From: Schlesneria paludicola DSM 18645
GTDB taxonomy: Bacteria; Planctomycetota; Planctomycetia; Planctomycetales; Planctomycetaceae
Length of the DNA stretch: 64,000 bases
NCBI RefSeq assembly: GCF_000255655.1
Contig: NZ_JH636435.1
Location: forward strand, 2,194,658-2,258,657
Direction of reading: 5' to 3'
Shown: positions 1 through 10,205 of the stretch, piece after piece
Numbering within the stretch: the stretch's first letter is position 1
Layout of the letters: the number at the start of each line of letters is the position of its first letter
Program-made: the position numbers and the translations under genes
The notes under the pieces: model-generated
Seen by the model: the letters and a program-made list of their open reading frames with translations, nothing else
What the model was told of the DNA's origin: nothing
Database searches by the model: none

Positions 1-402
1 CTCATGGGTGAAATTCTGACGCTGGCGCAGCACGATCTTCCCGTCAAGATCGTGCTCTTCAACAATTCCTCTCTGGGAATGGTTCATCTTGAAATGGAGG
101 TCGCCGGCCTGGCGCCGTTTGGCTGTCATCTTAAAAATCCCAACTTCGCCGCGCTCGCGCAAGCGATGGGAATGTTTGGGGTTCGCGTCGAAGATCCCTC
201 AGAATTGCGATCTGCTCTCCAGCAGGCATTTGTCCATCGCGGCCCGGCGTTAGTGGACATTGTGACTGACCCAAATGTGCTGGCGATGCCTCCGCGCGCC
301 ACAGTCCAGCAGGCCATGGGGTTTGCGTTGGCGATGACCAAAGTGGCATTTTCGGGCGACGTCCATGAAGTGATGGACACCGTCGCAGCGAACTGGAAAT
401 AG
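1..402 (+). CDS. poxB: Pyruvate oxidase / pyruvate dehydrogenase (quinone), C-terminal part
   Basis: The 5' end lies outside the window; the reading frame is open from base 1 and ends with TAG at 400-402, leaving about 133 residues. The fragment is the C-terminal half of the thiamine-diphosphate (TPP) binding domain of the PoxB family: it carries the diphosphate-domain segment LPVKIVLFNNSSLGMV followed by GPALVDIVTDPN and the end QAMGFALAM, an arrangement I recognise from E. coli PoxB. PoxB decarboxylates pyruvate to acetate and CO2 and passes electrons to membrane quinone. The family assignment is firm; whether the acceptor is quinone or oxygen cannot be told from this piece. A strong hairpin follows at 416-444. 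Confidence 0.88.
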   Translation, partial: LMGEILTLAQHDLPVKIVLFNNSSLGMVHLEMEVAGLAPFGCHLKNPNFAALAQAMGMFGVRVEDPSELRSALQQAFVHRGPALVDIVTDPNVLAMPPRATVQQAMGFALAMTKVAFSGDVHEVMDTVAANWK

Positions 403-415
403 CCGCCTTCGCATA

Positions 416-444
416 CTTTTGCGATCGCGTGGCGATCGCAAAAG
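416..444 (+). terminator. Perfect 13-bp hairpin after poxB
   Basis: CTTTTGCGATCGC (416-428), loop GTG, GCGATCGCAAAAG (432-444), starting 14 bases after the poxB stop. There is no T-tract, so it may act as a processing or transcript-stabilising hairpin rather than a classical intrinsic terminator. Each arm contains the octamer GCGATCGC. Confidence 0.6.
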
Positions 445-586
445 CGAAATTGACGTGTCGACGAAATCGCACGGAGCAGGTTGGCGAACCGTCAACGACG
501 GTTCGCCCATGCGGGTCGATACCGGAAGCGGGTCGCCCGTCTCGGCGAGAAAGAAACGCCGCAACTTGCGTCTTCACCGATGACGA

Positions 587-805
587 TCATTTGGCATTCG
601 TTCGCCGGTCATCTCGATCCGGAACCGCTCCAGGCACGAACCCTTTCGATTTCCCTCCCCTCGCAATGGCTTTACCCGTGGCGATTCGTTCCCCCCGTTC
701 AACCGCAGGTTCATTTTCCGGTGTTTTTCTTTCTTGTTCGGCCTCGTCCTTCAATCGTTCAGAGCCGGGGTCGCAGTCGCTGTGATCTTCTGATCGTGAC
801 TTCAT
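587..805 (-). CDS. Small hydrophilic hypothetical protein
   Basis: A 72-residue ORF on the minus strand, not recognised as a named family. Its main support is a textbook ribosome binding site: reading the minus strand, CAGGAGG lies 7 bases before the ATG at 805. The product is strongly charged, rich in Asp, Glu, Arg and Lys, with no hydrophobic segment, so a soluble and possibly disordered protein is expected. It is flanked by poxB (same-facing 3' end) and the kinase-like gene on the plus strand, with no operon partner. The plus-strand ORFs over the same bases have no such start signal and look like shadows. Confidence 0.45.
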   Translation of the reverse strand: MKSRSEDHSDCDPGSERLKDEAEQERKTPENEPAVERGERIATGKAIARGGKSKGFVPGAVPDRDDRRTNAK

Positions 806-1123
806 GATGTCGCCTCCTGACGATAATCAAGTTCGTTTCAACGCATCCCGTTCTATGCGGGAGCCTCACTTATGTGGTGGAGCAACCTCGATGCCGTACA
901 GAGCCAGAAGTTTGCGATGGAATTGGATCACGGCCTGCGGGCCAGCGAGCCTTTCCAACGAATCTCCTTTTGTGGCTTCACGTTTCGTTCGAGTCTTGAT
1001 CGAATCGGCGACTTCTGCGACAACCCAATCGTCCAGGCCATCGCGGCACCCTCAGTTGGTTTCTTTCAGGACTTTCTGCGTGCGTGAACGCCGGCCATCT
1101 GGCAGCAAAGGAATGCTCGCGTC
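806..1123. other. Intergenic region upstream of the kinase-like gene
   Basis: No convincing gene or repeat. It should hold the promoters of the divergent small ORF (587-805, minus) and the kinase-like gene (1124, plus). Confidence 0.5.
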
Positions 1124-3454
1124 GTGAATGAGCCGCCGTCTCACGAATTAGTACGCCAACTGTCCGAGTTGCAGCTTTGCAACTCAGGTGACCTACGGCG
1201 CGCGCGGGGTCGTGTTCGGCGACTGTCCTTCGATCTTCCCGCGTTCGATTCCGTCTGGATTGACTCGCTCGTCCAGTTGCGGCTGCTTACTCCTTACCAA
1301 GCCAAATTGTTAGAGCAGGGTCGCGCGAGCCAGCTCCAGATTGGCCCGTTCGTGGCGATTGATGAAATTGGCCGAAACGAGCTTGGTTCCACCTATCTGG
1401 CACAACGACTCAATCGACGCGATCGGTGCGTCGTGAAGCGGCAGGAGATCGAGCACACTCGATTTCGAGACGCCCAGCGACAAATGTCGACGGTGCTGGA
1501 ACGCGCCAAAGGGTTTGCCCATCCGCAACTGATTTTTCCCCACGAACTCGTGACGACGGACGATGATCGCCTGGTGGTTGTCAGTCGATTCGTTCCAGGA
1601 CTTCCCTTGAACGAACTGCTCGTTCGCCGCGGGCGATTTCCCGCAGGGATTGTCTTCGAGATCGGTCGTCAACTGCTTGACGGCCTGGCCGCAGCACAGG
1701 CCAAGTCGCTGCTGCACGGCGACATTCGCATGTCAAACGTCCGACTGACGGACACGGGACTGGCGGTTCTCGTTGATGGGGGGATTCGACCGGTCATCCA
1801 CCCAGAACTCACCATCCACGATCAGTTGACACTCGAAGCCTACGACGGACTGGCGCCTGAACTCATTGGAACCGGTGCCACCGCGACCGCCCGATCGGAC
1901 ATGTATTCGCTGGGATGCCTGTTGTGGCAGTTGCTCACGGGCCGACCGCCATTCACAACCGCCGATCCCCTGGCCAAGATCGCGTCACATCAGACACGTA
2001 CGATCGACGACGTTCGCACGCTGGCCCCAGACACGCCAGCGATCCTCGCCGAGACCATTCGACAATTGACCGCCCCCAAAGCCGAAGAACGACCACGCAG
2101 TTTTGCCGACGTCCTGCAGCGGTGGGGACGCCCCAGTTCATTTAGCCGCGGCAAGCTGAAACAGTTTCGTCGCCTGTTCGACGGCGACGTGCCTCACTTC
2201 TCCAGTTCGGGAGCTGGTGATCGAGTCAGTCGTCCGCTTTGGATTGGATCATTCCTGTTCGCGATCACCGGTGCGGTGGCGATGTTTTATGATGCAGGAC
2301 TTCGCACGGAATTGCTCGACGTCGTCTCACACCTGTATTCGGCAGCCCAGGTCAGCCGTCAGGCCGCAACCCAGTCGACGGCCAGTTCACAGAACATCAC
2401 GGCAGACTCCAACGCCGATCTCGCCCGCAACCTTCCCCACTTGAAGCCTCTGCCCGCCCCGACCCCCGAAGGGGTCATTTTCCTCAATGAGCATGGCCCT
2501 TACGACGCCCCTGTGGTCAAATTCATGAAGGGAAAGCTGGTCATTCGCGGCACGCTGGGAGTCAAACCCGAGATTGTCGTTCGCGATACACCACTCCAGT
2601 TAACGGCAACCTCCATCAGCCTGGAGCACCTTGTCGTTCGTCACGCGGCACCACATCCCATGGTGCTGGTCGAGTCCCATTGCCAGCAGCTCAACATTCT
2701 GAATTGCGAGTTTGTCGCTTCGCCCATCAATACCAGTCGTTCTCAAGAAGATTTTTCGACTGCCAACGAAATTGGATCACTGAAGTGGGAACCCCTGGAT
2801 AAAAAGCCCCGCGCGAATCAGATCGCAATCAAGAACACAAACTTCGTCGGCGACGCGAACGCGCTTCTGCTGATGCAGGCACCGCAGTCACTCACTGTCG
2901 TCAACACACTTAAAGTGGGGCAGGGTGCGTTTGTCGCGATTCACGCCCATTGCCGAGCGTCATCTCTGTCGCTCGATCTGGACCACATGACGCTTCGCGA
3001 ATCTGGGCCACTCTTACAGTTGTCGGGTGAATTTGCTGAAAAGGAAGGTGCAGCCGCCATTCAAATCGACGCCAGTGATTCTGTCTTTCACCTGGCGGAT
3101 GAAAAGTCGGGGCTGATCACGGTTGAATCGGCAAAACCAAGGACCGATTTGAACGCGATGGCGCAATGGAAGGCCAGCCGATCCGAATCTGTCGTGCCAC
3201 CATCCACCCGTTTGCTCACGACGCTTGATCCCACAGGCAATCAAATTCGCACCGTCGACGACGCAGCCGATCAGTTCGAAGGACTGATGGCCCGCCGCAT
3301 TCAATTCGTGGGTAAGAAAGATCTGAGCCGGCCCAGGGAATCGAAAACCGCTCAACTCGAGGGACCTCGCGTCGAATCGACGCAGTTGCCTGGCATCGAT
3401 CCCAGCCAGATCGGCCCCGCCAAACGATCGACTCAAGTACGACCATCGCAATGA
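1124..3454 (+). CDS. Membrane Ser/Thr protein kinase-like protein with extracytoplasmic repeat domain
   Basis: 776 residues from a GTG start. Residues ~60-335 follow the eukaryote-like kinase fold: a weak glycine loop, the ATP lysine in CVVKRQEIE, a catalytic loop HGDIRMSN (His198, Asp200), a DGG in place of DFG, an intact APE, and SDMYSLGCLLWQLLTGRPPF. The HRD arginine is Gly and the catalytic-loop lysine is Arg, so activity is plausible but not certain. One membrane segment lies near residues 370-392. The C-terminal ~380 residues would be outside the cytoplasm and show short beta-strand repeats resembling a right-handed beta-helix (inference). Planctomycetes carry many such kinases; the ligand and targets are unknown. 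It stands alone on the plus strand upstream of moeA. Confidence 0.75.
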   Translation: MNEPPSHELVRQLSELQLCNSGDLRRARGRVRRLSFDLPAFDSVWIDSLVQLRLLTPYQAKLLEQGRASQLQIGPFVAIDEIGRNELGSTYLAQRLNRRDRCVVKRQEIEHTRFRDAQRQMSTVLERAKGFAHPQLIFPHELVTTDDDRLVVVSRFVPGLPLNELLVRRGRFPAGIVFEIGRQLLDGLAAAQAKSLLHGDIRMSNVRLTDTGLAVLVDGGIRPVIHPELTIHDQLTLEAYDGLAPELIGTGATATARSDMYSLGCLLWQLLTGRPPFTTADPLAKIASHQTRTIDDVRTLAPDTPAILAETIRQLTAPKAEERPRSFADVLQRWGRPSSFSRGKLKQFRRLFDGDVPHFSSSGAGDRVSRPLWIGSFLFAITGAVAMFYDAGLRTELLDVVSHLYSAAQVSRQAATQSTASSQNITADSNADLARNLPHLKPLPAPTPEGVIFLNEHGPYDAPVVKFMKGKLVIRGTLGVKPEIVVRDTPLQLTATSISLEHLVVRHAAPHPMVLVESHCQQLNILNCEFVASPINTSRSQEDFSTANEIGSLKWEPLDKKPRANQIAIKNTNFVGDANALLLMQAPQSLTVVNTLKVGQGAFVAIHAHCRASSLSLDLDHMTLRESGPLLQLSGEFAEKEGAAAIQIDASDSVFHLADEKSGLITVESAKPRTDLNAMAQWKASRSESVVPPSTRLLTTLDPTGNQIRTVDDAADQFEGLMARRIQFVGKKDLSRPRESKTAQLEGPRVESTQLPGIDPSQIGPAKRSTQVRPSQ

Positions 3455-3631
3455 GTGCCCTGGATTTTGTCGCCCATCTGCTCGCCTTAGCGGGCTGCAG
3501 CTTAAGGCGCCTCTCGTTAGACTGCAGACGCATCACCATCGGCAATGACGAAGGCCTTCCAGTCTTGTTTTTCAGACACGTTCGTAGCAACAGCGCCACG
3601 CATTCTCGATGCAAGATCAGGAAGTGAATTC

Positions 3632-4840
3632 ATGTTGACCGTCACTCAGGCACTGGAACAAATTCGCGAGAGCGTCATTCCGTTTGAAGTCAGCGAGCAT
3701 CCGTTGGAATCCGCCTTAGGACTGACTTTGGGTGAAGACGTCCACAGTACGGTCGACTCGCCACCCTTCGACAAATCACTGATGGACGGATACGCAGTAC
3801 GCATTTCCGATGTCGAAAGCGGTTCTGCCACATTGCGGGTGATTGAGCTTGTCACTGCGGGGCAGGTTCCCCAACACACCGTCAATTGGGGGGAAGCGAC
3901 CCAAATCATGACCGGGGCGCCGTTACCTGCCGGTGCTGACATTGTCATCAAGGTTGAAGAGACGCAGCGCCAAGGTGATCACGTCACGATTGCCGCGAAT
4001 CCGCCTACGGCCAACACCAATGTGATCCGTCGCGGAACATCCATTCGCACAGGCAGCCGGGTGTTAACCGCAGGTATAACGCTGAACGCGCATGGAATGG
4101 GCACACTGGCCGAACTTGGCCAATCGATGGTGCGCGTTCGACGTCGCCCGCGGGCCGCCGTCCTTTCGACGGGGGACGAACTCGTCCCCGTCACGGCCAC
4201 GCCCGAGCGGGGCCAGATTCGCAATTCCAACGGCGTCATGCTGACCGCGCAGCTCGAAGCGGCTGGTGCCATTGCCGTGAACTTGGGAATCGCACGGGAC
4301 AACCGCGAAGACCTGGCAGCCAAGATCGCGGAGGGTCTGAAATATGACCTACTGATCCTGTCGGGCGGCGTCTCAGCTGGATTACTGGATCTGGTGCCGA
4401 GCACACTTGCCGAAGCCGGAGTCAGACAAATCTTCCACAAAGTGGAAATGAAACCTGGAAAACCAATCTGGTTCGGACAAAGGGCGTTGTCAACCACGCC
4501 GACGTGCAATGTCTTCGGACTACCGGGCAATCCCGTCGGCAGTCTTGTTTGCTTTGAATTGTTCGTACGAACCACAATCAAACGATTGATGGGAGCCGAA
4601 CCGTCAAATCCGCAGCCGCTGTTCGCACGGTTGGAGCATGATTACTCGACCCGGGCCGACCGTCCGACGTATCATCCAGCGCGACTGACATGGGCGGCTG
4701 AAGGTCTGTCAGTCACCTTAGTTCCCTGGCATGGCTCATCCGATCTATGCGGCACGGTCTCGGCCAACGGGATGGTGGCGCTGCCGGGCGAGCCACGACA
4801 ATTTCGGGCAGGCGATCAGGTCGAATCGTTCGCCTGGTAA
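3632..4840 (+). CDS. moeA: Molybdopterin molybdenumtransferase MoeA
   Basis: MoeA inserts molybdate into adenylated molybdopterin to make molybdenum cofactor in the cytoplasm. The open frame extends upstream to 3545, but the ATG at 3632, with GGAAG a few bases before it, gives a 402-residue protein of usual MoeA length. Diagnostic stretches are SPPFDKSLMDGYAV near the N-terminus, MTGAPLPAGAD, the MoCF-domain STGDELV, and GLPGNPVG near the C-terminus, matching domains I-IV of the family. mgtE begins 39 bases downstream on the same strand, so the two may be co-transcribed, although they share no pathway. No other cofactor-synthesis gene is in the window. Confidence 0.93.
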   Translation: MLTVTQALEQIRESVIPFEVSEHPLESALGLTLGEDVHSTVDSPPFDKSLMDGYAVRISDVESGSATLRVIELVTAGQVPQHTVNWGEATQIMTGAPLPAGADIVIKVEETQRQGDHVTIAANPPTANTNVIRRGTSIRTGSRVLTAGITLNAHGMGTLAELGQSMVRVRRRPRAAVLSTGDELVPVTATPERGQIRNSNGVMLTAQLEAAGAIAVNLGIARDNREDLAAKIAEGLKYDLLILSGGVSAGLLDLVPSTLAEAGVRQIFHKVEMKPGKPIWFGQRALSTTPTCNVFGLPGNPVGSLVCFELFVRTTIKRLMGAEPSNPQPLFARLEHDYSTRADRPTYHPARLTWAAEGLSVTLVPWHGSSDLCGTVSANGMVALPGEPRQFRAGDQVESFAW

Positions 4841-4879
4841 CTCCCCACGATCACACTACGGCCGGCGAGACGATATACG

Positions 4880-6259
4880 ATGCTCTGCAAGTTGATGTTG
4901 CCGGAAATTCGGGAACTGATCGAGACGCGCGATAGCCAGACACTTAGCGAAGTCCTGGATATGTGGCAACCCGCGGACATCGCCGAGCTGTTCGCGGACC
5001 TGGATGACGACGATGAACGGGCCGCCTTTCAATTACTGCACGGGCCACAGCGCACACTGATCTTTGAGTATCTCGACCGCCCCACACAGCATAAATTGCT
5101 GGAGAGCCTGGAACCCGCCGACGCCGGGGCTTTGTTCAATGACATGGCCGCGGACGACCGTACGGCACTCTTGGAAGAACTTGACGACGCTGATCGCGAA
5201 AAGCACCTTCGAACGCTATCCGATCAACAGCAAGCCATCGCGCGATCGTTGCTGGAATTTCCCGAGGACAGTGTCGGCCGCTTGATGTCGCCCGACTTTG
5301 TTGCCGTTCGGTCCAACTGGACCGTCGAACATGTGCTGGATCACGTGCGACGACACGGGCAAGACAGCGAAACCCTGAACGTCGTCTATGTCGTCGATCA
5401 CGACATGCACTTGATCGATGATTTGCGGATCAGGCAAATCCTGCTGGCGCCTGTTCACACGACGATCGAGCGGCTGATGGATAGCAATTTCGTCAACCTC
5501 AAGGCGACGGACTTGAAACGATCGGCCATTGAAGTCTTCCGACGCTACGACCGCACCGCGTTGCCGGTTGTCGATGACCACGGCCGACTGGTGGGAATCG
5601 TGACGATCGACGACGTCCTGGACGTGGCCGAACAGGCCGCGACCGAGGACGCGCAGAAGTTCGGGGGCCTGGAAGCTTTGAGCGAACCATATTCCACCAC
5701 ACCGCTGCTGACGATGGTTCACAAACGTGCGACGTGGCTGGTGATTCTGTTCCTGGGAGAACTGCTCACCGCCACTGCGATGGGTTATTTCGAACATGAG
5801 ATCGCCAAGGCAGTGGTCCTCGCCTTGTTCGTGCCGTTGATTATCTCCAGCGGAGGCAACTCGGGCTCTCAAGCGGCGACACTGATTGTTCGTGCCCTGG
5901 CTGTCGGTGAGATCCGCCTGAGCGACTGGTTGAGCGTTTTTCGCCGCGAACTGATCTCGGGCGCGATCCTGGGGCTGATCCTGGGAACAATTGGATTTCT
6001 GCGCATCGCACTCTGGAGTGCCTTCTCGAATATCTACGGTCCCCATTGGATGCTCGTTGGCGTTTCGGTCAGCCTGTCGCTGGTGGCGATCGTCCTGTGG
6101 GGATCCATTATTGGATCGATGCTGCCCTTCGGTCTGAAGCGTTTGGGCCTTGACCCGGCAACCTCGTCCGCCCCTTTCGTCGCCACATTTGTTGACGTCA
6201 CCGGTCTGGTGATCTATTTCACGGTTTCGATGGTGGTCCTACGCGGCACGATGCTTTAA
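4880..6259 (+). CDS. mgtE: Magnesium transporter MgtE
   Basis: 459 residues, the usual MgtE length. The N-terminal superhelical domain (roughly 5-135, with the LADLDDDDERAAFQLL-type repeats and EPADAGALFNDM) is followed by two CBS domains (~140-260; the second contains VVDDHGRLVGIVTIDDV) and about five membrane helices from residue ~285 to the end, including the pore segment SSGGNSGSQAATLIVRAL. MgtE is a gated Mg2+ channel of the inner membrane; the N and CBS domains sense cytoplasmic Mg2+. An internal ATG six codons in is a possible alternative start. No Mg riboswitch is visible; the gene lies 39 bases after moeA. Confidence 0.93.
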   Translation: MLCKLMLPEIRELIETRDSQTLSEVLDMWQPADIAELFADLDDDDERAAFQLLHGPQRTLIFEYLDRPTQHKLLESLEPADAGALFNDMAADDRTALLEELDDADREKHLRTLSDQQQAIARSLLEFPEDSVGRLMSPDFVAVRSNWTVEHVLDHVRRHGQDSETLNVVYVVDHDMHLIDDLRIRQILLAPVHTTIERLMDSNFVNLKATDLKRSAIEVFRRYDRTALPVVDDHGRLVGIVTIDDVLDVAEQAATEDAQKFGGLEALSEPYSTTPLLTMVHKRATWLVILFLGELLTATAMGYFEHEIAKAVVLALFVPLIISSGGNSGSQAATLIVRALAVGEIRLSDWLSVFRRELISGAILGLILGTIGFLRIALWSAFSNIYGPHWMLVGVSVSLSLVAIVLWGSIIGSMLPFGLKRLGLDPATSSAPFVATFVDVTGLVIYFTVSMVVLRGTML

Positions 6260-6292
6260 CAGATCGACCACTCCAAATACGCCGAGGCAACA

Positions 6293-7030
6293 ATGAGTTT
6301 CGGACAGGCGTTTCGAAGTACCGTAACAATCATACTACTAGTGACTTGCGTGAGTTGGGCAGACCGACCGCCGTTCGCTGAAATCGTCTCCATCGAAGAT
6401 CTGGAGACCGAAATCAAGGCACTCTCGGCCGAGATCGAGCAGATCCTCGCGTCGCCCAATTCGTTTCAGGCCGCCAAGGGCCGTTTCCGCCTTGCGGCGG
6501 GACAGTTGGCGATCTTTTCTCAAGTGCTGGCGGAACACAATGGTGAATCCGCGCTGAAACTGTCGGCTCCCTCGATTCGCGATGCAACACTGCAACTCGG
6601 TCGAATCACATCGTTCGACGAAGCGCCGGCAGGGCTGCGACGACTGAACGAAGCAATGAACGGGAAGGGCGGCGGACCAGGCTCCGTCGAGTTCGATTGG
6701 ACGAAGCTGGCACGGACGCGGCTGCTGATGGAGATCCTTCGCGATCGAACCGACCAAGTGCGGAAAGCGCTTCGTCGTTCCAAAGATCCACAGATGGAAA
6801 GCCGCCAGGCGTCCGCGATGGCCATGATTGGATCGGCCCTTGCGGCACACAGGCCGAACGGCGTGACGGCGGACGAGGCGACGGTTTGGAGTGACTGGTC
6901 GCAGGAGTTTCAGCGTCAGATGACGCAAACCGCTGACGCACTCCGCCGCCAGGACCGGCCGATGGCGTTGGAACACTTTGCAGCTGCCCAGTCGATCTGC
7001 ACGACTTGTCACGATCGATTCAAGCCCTGA
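6293..7030 (+). CDS. Exported c-type cytochrome with C-terminal CxxCH (cytochrome c'-like)
   Basis: 245 residues. An N-terminal hydrophobic stretch (about 9-22, ending before ADRPP) looks like a signal peptide. The middle is helical and charged, and the only haem site is CTTCH at residues 236-240, eleven residues from the C-terminus context (ends DRFKP). One haem motif at the extreme C-terminus of a helical periplasmic protein is the layout of cytochrome c' and c-556 proteins, but the match is by layout only. The start has GAGG six to seven bases upstream. It follows mgtE by 33 bases on the same strand. Role unknown; electron transfer or gas binding in the periplasm is the likely range. Confidence 0.65.
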   Translation: MSFGQAFRSTVTIILLVTCVSWADRPPFAEIVSIEDLETEIKALSAEIEQILASPNSFQAAKGRFRLAAGQLAIFSQVLAEHNGESALKLSAPSIRDATLQLGRITSFDEAPAGLRRLNEAMNGKGGGPGSVEFDWTKLARTRLLMEILRDRTDQVRKALRRSKDPQMESRQASAMAMIGSALAAHRPNGVTADEATVWSDWSQEFQRQMTQTADALRRQDRPMALEHFAAAQSICTTCHDRFKP

Positions 7031-7615
7031 TCGACACGATCGGTGGGAAGAATCGGCTCGATTCCATCATGCTCATTCTTTGAGCGTCATGGCCCAATCT
7101 TCGCAATGCAACGCCATCGCACCACGCTCTACCCCCGATGCGGCGACCGCTTCACCCGGGTCCGATTGAGAAATCTCCTTTCGCAAAAACGCAGAGCGGA
7201 TGCGCGAGTGGTCTCCGTCGACGCGAGACGCTTTTTGCGAACTTCATACGAATCTCAACCTGAAATATCAGGATTTCGACGTGTCGTTAACCCATTTAAG
7301 GACAAATTCTTATATCAGGATATTTTGTCTTTTTTCCCTTGTGTAACGGGACTCCGTTTAACACAATGTTCACAAACTCTTCATTAAACATTCGCAATGT
7401 GAACATTCGATCACGTACACTTGGCCATTCCTGGTAATCACCTTAAACCCGTTTTTTTCGCTTCGTCAGTGGTTCGGCATTTGCTTTTGTCGACTCAAAA
7501 CTCGATGTGAATTTGAGTGCTCATTTATCTGGCGTGATGCGCGTTCGCGCGTTTTCGTCGCCTCGCGCCGGCGATCCATTTCTTCTTGAACGTTCTGGAG
7601 AGATTGTTGGAGAAC
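7031..7615 (+). promoter_or_regulatory. Long A+T-richer leader of the first lipoprotein/DUF1559 module
   Basis: No supported gene. From about 7250 the composition is visibly richer in A+T than neighbouring coding DNA. It holds an imperfect inverted repeat near 7341-7364 (GTGTAACGG ... CCGTTTAACAC), an exact 10-base inverted repeat AATGTTCACA (7365-7374) / TGTGAACATT (7398-7407), and the 11-base string GGACTCCGTTT (7349-7359) that recurs upstream of the module at 25-26.6 kb. A promoter or long 5' leader of the downstream module is likely. Confidence 0.4.
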
Positions 7616-8044
7616 ATGCACTACCCACGCCCCCACTTGGCACTGACATTGTTGATCGTTTGTGGGATTCAACTTGGCTGCGGCGGCCCGGAACGGCCCC
7701 CCATGGGATACGTCTCGGGCACCGTGACGATGGACGGGGAACCGCTCGAGAAAGTCTCGGTCAACATCAAGCCGGACGTCGGACGTGCCGCGATGGGGCA
7801 AACCGATGGAAAAGGGCATTACGAGATTTATTACAACGTCGGCGAGAAAGGGACAAAGATCGGTCCGAGTACGGTCACATTAAGTTGGCCAATTGGCTAT
7901 GCCGGACCGAAGGCGATTCCCGCGAAGTACACGGAAGGAAAATCCGAGCTCAAGCTCGATGTCAAGAAAGGACAGCAAACATTCGACATCGCCGTCGAAT
8001 CCGATCCGTCTGCCAAACCTGCAAAGGTTCAGACCCTCGACTGA
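7616..8044 (+). CDS. Small lipoprotein with carboxypeptidase-regulatory-like fold
   Basis: 142 residues from the ATG at 7616 (GGAG just upstream); a longer TTG-initiated frame from 7586 would add ten residues in front of the signal peptide. A lipobox is visible at IQLGC, so the mature protein should be a lipid-anchored protein outside the cytoplasm. The body (YVSGTVTMDGEPLEKVSVNIKP ... TDGKGHYEI ... GPSTVTL) is the short beta-sandwich of planctomycete lipoproteins that lie next to DUF1559 genes. It is a clear paralogue of the protein at 10206-10667 and sits 117 bases before its DUF1559 partner. Function unknown; cell-envelope assembly is a guess. Confidence 0.75.
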   Translation: MHYPRPHLALTLLIVCGIQLGCGGPERPPMGYVSGTVTMDGEPLEKVSVNIKPDVGRAAMGQTDGKGHYEIYYNVGEKGTKIGPSTVTLSWPIGYAGPKAIPAKYTEGKSELKLDVKKGQQTFDIAVESDPSAKPAKVQTLD

Positions 8045-8161
8045 ACGAAAACGGACTTTCGATTCTGCCGACAAAGACCTGATGACTCATCATACGTTTC
8101 TTCCGAACGATCGATTGTCGTCGTTCGGCTATATCGTGTCGTTGTTGTAAGGGGTTTTGTA

Positions 8162-9214
<1,053 letters not shown>

Positions 9215-9287
9215 TTCCACGCGTGATGGTCAACGCAAGTGAATTTCGATCCGGCGAGTTTGAAATCCACGTGCCACTTTGAATCGG

Positions 9288-9324
9288 AAGTGATCGGTCG
9301 TCATGACGGCCGATCACTTTTTTT
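9288..9324 (+). terminator. Rho-independent terminator after DUF1559 gene
   Basis: AAGTGATCGG (9288-9297), 12-base loop, CCGATCACTT (9310-9319) running into a T-tract to 9324. A perfect 10-bp stem plus T-run 73 bases after the stop of the first DUF1559 gene. Confidence 0.88.
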
Positions 9325-10205
9325 ATAGCCCTTCGCTCCAAGATCGAAAACTTGAGAGCGGCGGCCTACCTGTTTCGCAATTGCGCAAGTCAGCGTTCGG
9401 TCCAGCAGGCGCCATGAATCTTCGGACACACAACTCCGCCGCGGCCGACCGCGAATCCAATTCGCCAGATAAGACTTTCGGCATAAAAAGCCAGCGTGAC
9501 TCTCAAGTCAAATCAACGCTTATGCCGCATGAAATTCGTATTTGCTCGCTCGGATCGCTCTTTGCAACAAGCCCCAACGCGATTCTGACAACCTCTTGAA
9601 ATAAGAGGCCCAGGCACCCTTCGCCTTCGCAACTGTCGTCGCGTCCTCAATTCCGAGACTGAGCGAACGCCATTGTTTCAACAGTCGGCTCTCTCACTTC
9701 GAGAAAACTCTTTGCTCCGCGAGATTCCTCGTCATCCGTTCAATTGTGCGCATTGTGTCTTTCGCTGATGGGCACGATTTCACTACGAAATTGCACTTTG
9801 CCAACAGAGACAAATCATCATAAACGAGTTTAACGTTGCGGTTTTCTTGCGATCAAACCTTACAAAATAGTTACACCAAAACATTACATCTTGTTTATAC
9901 TTCAAATCTTCATGGAAACTTCACGGAATCCTATTACCATGATTTGGCTGCACGTTTACTGTGCGCTCGCACTGAACGTTCACCAGCGACATTTCGACTG
10001 ATCATCCTCCCACTTGCATTCCTGCGATTTGCGCAAAGTGTACATAGTCTCGCAGATACCAACGAGATTTACTTATTGCGTTGGCCCCTCTTGGAATCTT
10101 CACGAATCTGTCGATTCGCAGCACTGAACACCACACAACGACACGTCAAGATTTTGGCATTCCTAGTTGTTATTTTCGGTTGCGTACATTCTTGAAAGAT
10201 TGCAG
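9325..10205. other. 880-base intergenic region between the two tandem modules
   Basis: No ORF with a credible start or family resemblance. The second half (about 9770-10200) is A+T-richer than the surrounding genes, as in the leader of the first module, and probably contains the promoter and leader of the lipoprotein at 10206. Confidence 0.4.

Noticed and set aside
131-577. Minus-strand ORF of 148 codons across poxB
   Set aside because: Antisense shadow of the well-supported poxB frame; no ribosome binding site and no recognisable family.
9836-10195. 119-codon ORF in the A+T-rich leader before 10206
   Set aside because: No ribosome binding site, odd composition and no family resemblance; it lies in what looks like a regulatory leader.
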